A stretch of DNA of 64,000 nt from Aquila chrysaetos chrysaetos (lineage: Eukaryota > Chordata > Aves > Accipitriformes > Accipitridae). The position numbers and the translations under genes were made by a program. The stretch covers positions 21,676,759 through 21,740,758 of the forward strand of contig NC_044012.1 of assembly GCF_900496995.4 (NCBI RefSeq). The letters are read 5' to 3'. Shown in pieces: positions 58,926 to 64,000 of the stretch. The notes below the pieces were generated by a model. It was given only the letters and a program-made list of their open reading frames with translations. It was not told where the DNA came from and did not search any database. Positions within the stretch are counted from its first letter, which is position 1. Every line of letters starts with the position of its first letter.

Positions 58926-58931
58926 AATACA
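58926..58931 (+). terminator. MLKL: possible non-canonical polyadenylation signal of MLKL (AATACA)
   Basis: AATACA lies 139 bp after the MLKL stop and is followed by a T/GT-rich stretch (ctgtatttgtttctgtatg). No AATAAA or ATTAAA occurs before the RFWD3 promoter. The next canonical signal is at 59,907. Confidence 0.4.
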
Positions 58932-59149
58932 CCTGTATTTGTTTCTGTATGCCGAGACCTTCACCTCTCCGAGGGGCCGTGCCTAGGTTCATTCGCCTCA
59001 GGGGCAGCTGGCAGGCGAGGACGCCCTGCTACAGGCTCTGCCGCCTCCCGGGGACTCAAGAGGAGGCCGGCAGCAACCACGGCAGCCGCGGGGACCAGAA
59101 GGACGCGACACGGCCGGCTTCTCCTCAACCCCGCCGCAGCGCTGGGGCC

Positions 59150-59571
59150 CGGCTCCCTCATGGGTCCCTCCGGGCGCGGCCGGCCCCGCCGCCATGGCAA
59201 CGCTCCGCCCACCTCGACCCCTGTTTGAATCCGCTCGAGCTCCCGCTCTTTTCGTCCCACCGGCGGCTTCCCCAATGGAAACTCGCTCCCCGGCGCTTGC
59301 CCCGCCCCCTGCGACCGTCGGGGTCCGGCCGCCCAATCAGCCGGGCCCGTCCTAAGGCTCTCTGGCCAATCAGAGCAGGGCCTGTCTCCCCTCCCCTCGC
59401 CCCGTCACCCTCCCGTTCGTCGGACAGACGGACAGAGCGGCTGGCCAATGAGAAGGCGGATCTGGCCCCGGCTCACCCAATAGAAGCGGGTGCAAAGGTC
59501 ACGGCCGGCTAGTAGGCTGGCGGGGGTGGGGCGGCGCGGAGCTCGAGCGGGGCGGTTGGGCCCGCCGGCAG
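59150..59571 (+). promoter_or_regulatory. RFWD3: RFWD3 CpG-island promoter with five CCAAT boxes
   Basis: CCAAT occurs in the + orientation at 59,272, 59,333, 59,366, 59,445 and 59,477, with two pairs 32-33 bp apart. This is the arrangement of NF-Y-driven, cell-cycle-linked promoters. GC boxes (ccccgccccc, cccctcgccccg) lie between them and there is no TATA box. The region is CpG-dense. A TTTGAA motif lies at 59,224, upstream of the CCAAT boxes rather than near a start site. Confidence 0.7.
59500..59571 (+). other. RFWD3: probable untranslated first exon of RFWD3
   Basis: A CpG-rich stretch ends in cccgccggcag followed by a consensus donor gtgagc, and the first coding exon has its own acceptor 2.3 kb downstream. 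The 5' limit is a guess set just downstream of the last CCAAT box. Confidence 0.55.
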
Positions 59572-61899
59572 GTGAGCGGTGGGTGTCGGGGACCGGGCCG
59601 CCGGGACGGGACCCCAGGCCCGGCCCGGCCTTCCCCGAGCACCGCGGGTGCGGCTGGGCCTCCGCGGCCGGCCACCGGGGAGGAGCGCGGGGTCCTGCCG
59701 CGGCCTGGCTTCTCTGGGGCCGAGCGGGAGGCCTGGGTGATGGCGGGCCCCGGCCTGAGAGGCTGCGAGCCGCCTGCGGGGAGGTCGGGGATGGCGTCCC
59801 GAGTGCTTGGGGTGCCTACGACTGCCAGAGGAGAAATCTTCCCCCTCCCGCGCCGTTTACGTGACTGGTTCTTAGTTAAAACGAGCGAGCCCTGTAAAAA
59901 GCCAGAAATAAACCCATGCTTGTGGAGCGTGTGCTTTATTTTGGGTGGTGTTCGGGCTTTTTTGGTTAACTTTATGTTAAAGCAGGTGCAGCGCTCTAAC
60001 TGCTGGAGATGTAGAGCAGGGCCTGAGTTTGCGTGAGCAGCGCTGGGTGCTGCATGGCGAGGAGGAGCCCCTCCGTAAGGGCAGGTGCTTGTGCTTCAGC
60101 GTTCAGTCTTGTGGTTAGTAGTGAGGAGCCTTCTATGAAGCTGCCTGCTGAGCTGCTGCTCAGACTCTGCCCTCTCAAAGCACTCCGATTTTTCTCATCT
60201 GGGCCTAGGACGCTTGTTTACGGAGACTGTCTGTCTGCAGGCTCCTCCATCGACTGGGCAGCTGGCTATGTTGCAGAAGCACTGGCCTTTGCCCCTTTCG
60301 GGGAGACTCCAAGGTGCCAGTATTAACGTCTTTTTCTTTTTTTTTTTTTTTTTTTAATTAAGAAATATGCAGGGTTACTTAACCCACAGTGGAGAATGTA
60401 GGCAGTATTTTTAAGTCTCACAGTTAGTTGATGGGGAAGATAAAGGCTCTGTCATGCTTATAGGTGGCAATTTTATTATGAACGTGAGTTTAGTGCTGGA
60501 GAAGCAGTACTTGGATCACTGAATATTATTGTATCTTGACTGTATGACTGTTCTGGTGGGAGGTGGCATTTAACGTGTATTTTTGGCCTAACTTAGGCTG
60601 AATCGCTAATTAGGATAAGAATTATAACATGATTCGTAAGTTAGAATTTCTTAGAAGATCTATAAAAATATTTGAGTATTAGTACATCCCTCCTCTAGCA
60701 AGTCCTGTATACGTTTTCTAGTTATTTTTTGTACTAAAAGCAGCCTTTGCTCTGCACAGCACCTAGCCTAATAAGTTTTGGTGTGTGCTTTGGGCTCTTA
60801 AGTAATGCTAAAGGTCTACAATTGCCAAGGCCTTTCAAGTTTATGATTGCCTAAGGATTTTTTGAGAATGTGAATGACCTTTGGCAGCTCGCAGAATTTA
60901 ATCCATACACCCCCCCTCCAAAACAGGACTTTTTTTTTTCTTGGTGTGCCTATTTATTCAATTAATGAAATAATCTTGAACTTTTTTGTGTTGTAAGACT
61001 GCCTGTAGAACAGGGTGACTAAAGTGCTCTAATTAGTTGGCTGACAGCTGCATAATAATTAGCAATGCACAGACTGTTGTCTCTGGTTTTCTTCAAAACC
61101 CAAGGTAGTATTTCTATTTAGGAGGTAACCTGAAATCTTTGTCCCGAAGATGTTTGCAGGGCAGCCATTGTTAAATAATATATGTGAGGTTTTACTGCAA
61201 ATTGTGTGTTTATCTAGTCTCAGGCTGAATACGAATCCACGAACGCTGATGCTGTAGGTAACTTGCTACCCATAACGTCTGTGGTGGGTTCTGCTGTGAT
61301 ACACTTTCTGGGTTTGTGTGGTGTTGGTGAATATAAAGTACCTGAAAGGCCTGTTAAGTGAGCTGTGGATAAGGGTCACAGTGGTTTGTTATCATAATGG
61401 AATTTTATTCAAAGAAACTTGAAAATAAACCCACCTCCTCAGAGCAATGTCACAGACAAAGGACTGCATTGTAGAGCTTGTTTCTGGATGCATTCGTGGG
61501 TGTTTGTGCAATGCTGCTCGCCATGGAGAATCTCTAGAATATTTCCAAACTGTTCTCCGAGATCCACATGAATTTACTGGCAAGTGAATGATGCCAGCAA
61601 GAAATCCTTAACTTACTATATTCATCCAAAGGCTGACTTAAGTCGATTTTGTGATGTGCCTTTGGTGCTAGCTGCTGTTGAGCCAAAGACTTTGAGTCCA
61701 GGACTCTGGGAGGGTGCTGCCTGCTATGCCAGCTCACGTACGTGTATCAACTTTAGATGGTTTAGCTCTGTCGCAAAAGGACAAATTTTCTTTCGAGGCT
61801 TTTGTAATCACTGACTGCTGTCCCTGATTCTTGCCACTGTCAGGCTAGAAGTAGGGCGGATGCTTGCAAATACTAGTTGTTTTCTTCAACTCTTTGCAG
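59572..61899 (+). other. RFWD3: RFWD3 intron 1
   Basis: GC-rich at the start, then AT-rich with a T-run near 60,332. It holds an AATAAA at 59,907 that could end read-through MLKL transcripts. No exon is recognised. Confidence 0.6.
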
Positions 61900-62284
61900 A
61901 AATGGCTCAAGAAGAGATGGAAGTTGATCTCCAGCCAGTGGCTGGTTACTCTGTAGAGAACCTCAGGACGCTTCCCACAGAGCCTTCTGGTCACACAGTG
62001 CTGTTGTCCCGTGCTCCAGTGCTCGATGAAGGAAGAGGCAGCATTATAGTTCTTCCTGCTGATGATGCTGTTGTCATACCAAACGCTGGTACAACAAGGG
62101 AAGCAGCTGCTGAGCCTGACCCGCAGTTGGGTCCTGCTGCAGCTCTCAACAGACTGCAAAGGCTACAAGGGGCACTTGATCCATATCAGCCATTTCACAT
62201 GCCGCAGGTCACGCAGCGTCCGCGAGTGAGGAGAGCTCGCAGGCAACAGAGAATTGGTGGTTCCCAGAGGACAATCAGTGCCAG
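61900..62284 (+). CDS. RFWD3: RFWD3 first coding exon
   Basis: The acceptor is caactctttgcag and the ATG is at 61,902. It encodes residues 1-127, ending RRQQRIGGSQRTISA, with two bases of an Arg codon before gtaaag. An SQ site (GGSQ) is conserved with mammals and is a possible ATM/ATR target. Confidence 0.93.
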
Positions 62285-63876
62285 GTAAAGCAGAAATGCA
62301 CTTGGATCTAAACTGTGCTCTTATCAAGTCTGGTATCGTTTTAAAACTGCCTTGCTTCCTGGCTTATAGAGCCCAGCTCAGTCCAGGTTGTGGCCGAATT
62401 CCGGGCAGCTCACATACCTTTTAAGCTCAATAACGGCACAGTGCTCTCTGACCTCTTCTGGCAGGATCTTTGCTCTTGTTAAATGAATCCCTTCGTTTCT
62501 TATGTTGGTAGTGGTGGTGTTGACTTCCGAGCCCTTCTACGCTTTCCGCCTTGCTTGCGGAGCTGCTTGCACCGTTCCCTGTGCTCTGCCAGATTCCTGT
62601 TGGTCCTCCCTGCAGCAGTGTTGACTCTCGGCAGTTCCAGCCAGCATTTAGCTCAGTGGAGCTTGTGGTCTGTTTTGCATTTCACCTTTGATTTGGGGAT
62701 TGCGTGATTAGGTTTTCTGGAGACAATTGCTACAGAAACTTTCACAAACATGCAAACTAATATTTTTCTGTAGGCGTTTTTTGTTACCTCCAGGTAAAGA
62801 AAGTAAAAATTCTATGTTTTACACCATTTGCGATGAGTTTAAAGGGTGATACTCTCCAGCCAGAAAGCAATCCCCATTTCTGGTTTGTTTGTTGCCTCAT
62901 CTTTGTAGCTTTTGTAAATGCCAAGGGTGAAATTATAATTAACTGGAGCATTGCCTTTAAATTCAGTGAGACCAAGAACTCCTCTCCTCCCAGATGATTA
63001 AATGTAGCTGTACTATTTGCCCTTGGATTATGTGTGAAGGTCACTGGAGTTCTCAGGGCTAGAAGGCAACCTGACATACTTCTCTTTTGAATCTGAAGGA
63101 TAATTGAGATGATAGCTGAACTGATGTGGGGAGAGGGGAGGATGTTTCTAGCCAGGGATGAAGTTTCAGTAGAAAAGAAGAGAGAAAGTAGAAAGACTAG
63201 GTGCAAAGTAGTCAATGGAATGAGACTCTGATACAGGCCTTGTGCATCTAGTATTACCAGTAGCTTTGTGAACCAGATCTGAGTTAGGACTGTAAGTACA
63301 GGTTAGGAGTTCCTTAGGCTGTTAGTGAATGATACTTATGTCGTCTTCGCTTTTCTTTCCAACCCCCCCACCCCAAAAGAAGACAATATCATTGTTGTAA
63401 GAAGGAGATTTTCTTTGAGCTGAGCAAAATGAATGGTTGCTGTAGGATACCACTGATTGTTCATAAAGCAGGTAATTGTATGGGATTGCCCCTCTACTAG
63501 ACAAAGTGTGTCCTGATAACTTTGATACCTTCCTATTGGAGTCAGAGCCTTGGAATTTTACCGCAAACAAGCATGGAGAAACATGCTGAGCCTTTAGCTT
63601 ACCTGAAATAACTGGCTTTTATTTCTTGCTTTTCTGGACTCAGGTCAGCATTGCACAGTTACTTTCAACTCAGCAGGACCCAACAGCCAGCTACAAGACC
63701 AGTTCCACATCTGGAGTCCTCGCATATTGCAAGGGACAACCAGGAACACAGCTCAGACGAAACAATAGAACTGAGTGACTCTGACAGCAGCACTTCTGCT
63801 GAGGAGGAGGACACAGTGGAGGCTGCAGCACCCCTGTTACCATCAGCCCAGGAGACACTTCCAGCAGCTAGCTCAG
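61902..63876 (+). CDS. RFWD3: RFWD3, RING and WD40 ubiquitin ligase (N-terminal part; continues beyond window)
   Basis: RFWD3 (also FANCW) is a nuclear E3 ubiquitin ligase that acts on RPA and RAD51 at stalled forks and crosslinks. Two coding exons are inside the window: 61902-62284 (coding start in an exon beginning 61,900) and 63644-63876, together 205 codons of a protein of about 770. They cover the disordered N-terminus. It starts MAQEEMEVDLQP, has an Arg-rich segment with GGSQRTISAR near residues 118-128 that matches the mammalian protein closely, and an acidic Ser run (169-184). The RING, coiled coil and WD40 domains lie to the right of the window. The ATG at 61,902 sits two bases after the acceptor and gives the family N-terminus. 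Confidence 0.93.
62285..63643 (+). other. RFWD3: RFWD3 intron
   Basis: AT-leaning intron sequence. I see no exon, RNA gene or recognisable repeat. Confidence 0.6.
63644..63876 (+). CDS. RFWD3: RFWD3 second coding exon
   Basis: It encodes residues 128-205. RSALHSYFQLSRTQQPATRP aligns with the mammalian AYFQVSRTQ region, then IELSDSDSSTSAEEED, a hydrophobic-plus-acidic run like a SUMO-interacting motif. One base is left before gtttgt. The window ends in the following intron. Confidence 0.92.
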
Positions 63877-64000
63877 GTTTGTGCCATATTTGAGCTGTGT
63901 AGAGACTGATTTCAGAAACTCATCTTCCTGTTTCAAAACTCAGTGGGGGAAATCCTTTCGAGCTTCACAACAGACGGTGCTAAGAGATCATTATGCCCAC

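Noticed and set aside
59224-59229. TTTGAA as a CHR cell-cycle element of the RFWD3 promoter
   Set aside because: It lies upstream of all the CCAAT boxes, whereas functional CHR elements sit near the start site downstream of them.

Overview
The window is vertebrate nuclear DNA, almost certainly from a bird. All genes are split by GT-AG introns with short exons. An antisense fragment at 30.5 kb translates into the reverse transcriptase of CR1, the dominant avian LINE. Introns are compact, and the region becomes very GC-rich, as avian microchromosomal DNA does. The gene order WDR59 - FA2H - MLKL - RFWD3, all on the + strand, is the conserved block known from human 16q22-q23, where all four also share one strand. 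I cannot name the species.

Layout: (1) 1-33,579 holds the 3' two thirds of WDR59 (19 exons visible, the first cut by the window edge), with a 3'UTR to about 35.06 kb. A 9.9-kb intron contains a strong candidate 57-nt in-frame cassette exon. An old CR1 copy lies in another intron. (2) 35.1-40.1 kb is a GC-rich intergenic stretch full of C/G homopolymer runs, ending in the CpG-island promoter of FA2H. (3) 40,111-51,623 is the complete FA2H gene, 7 exons and 372 codons once one surplus G in exon 1 is discounted. Intron 1 opens with a composite 34-bp/50-bp minisatellite. (4) 54,267-58,787 is the complete coding part of MLKL, 10 exons and 501 codons. (5) 59.15-59.57 kb is a CCAAT-rich CpG-island promoter feeding RFWD3. 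Its first two coding exons (205 codons) are present before the window ends inside an intron.

The genes do not form one pathway. WDR59 is a GATOR2 subunit in amino-acid signalling to mTORC1. FA2H makes 2-hydroxy fatty acids for myelin and skin sphingolipids. MLKL is the pseudokinase executioner of necroptosis. RFWD3 is a ubiquitin ligase of DNA-repair and Fanconi pathways. Their neighbourhood reflects conserved synteny.

I found no convincing new multi-gene system. The items most worth checking are the WDR59 cassette exon, the apparent frameshift in the FA2H haem motif, the minisatellite, the degenerate MLKL pseudo-active site, the missing canonical polyadenylation signal between MLKL and RFWD3, and the five-CCAAT promoter. 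All family identifications rest on my recognition of the translated exons, not on a database search.
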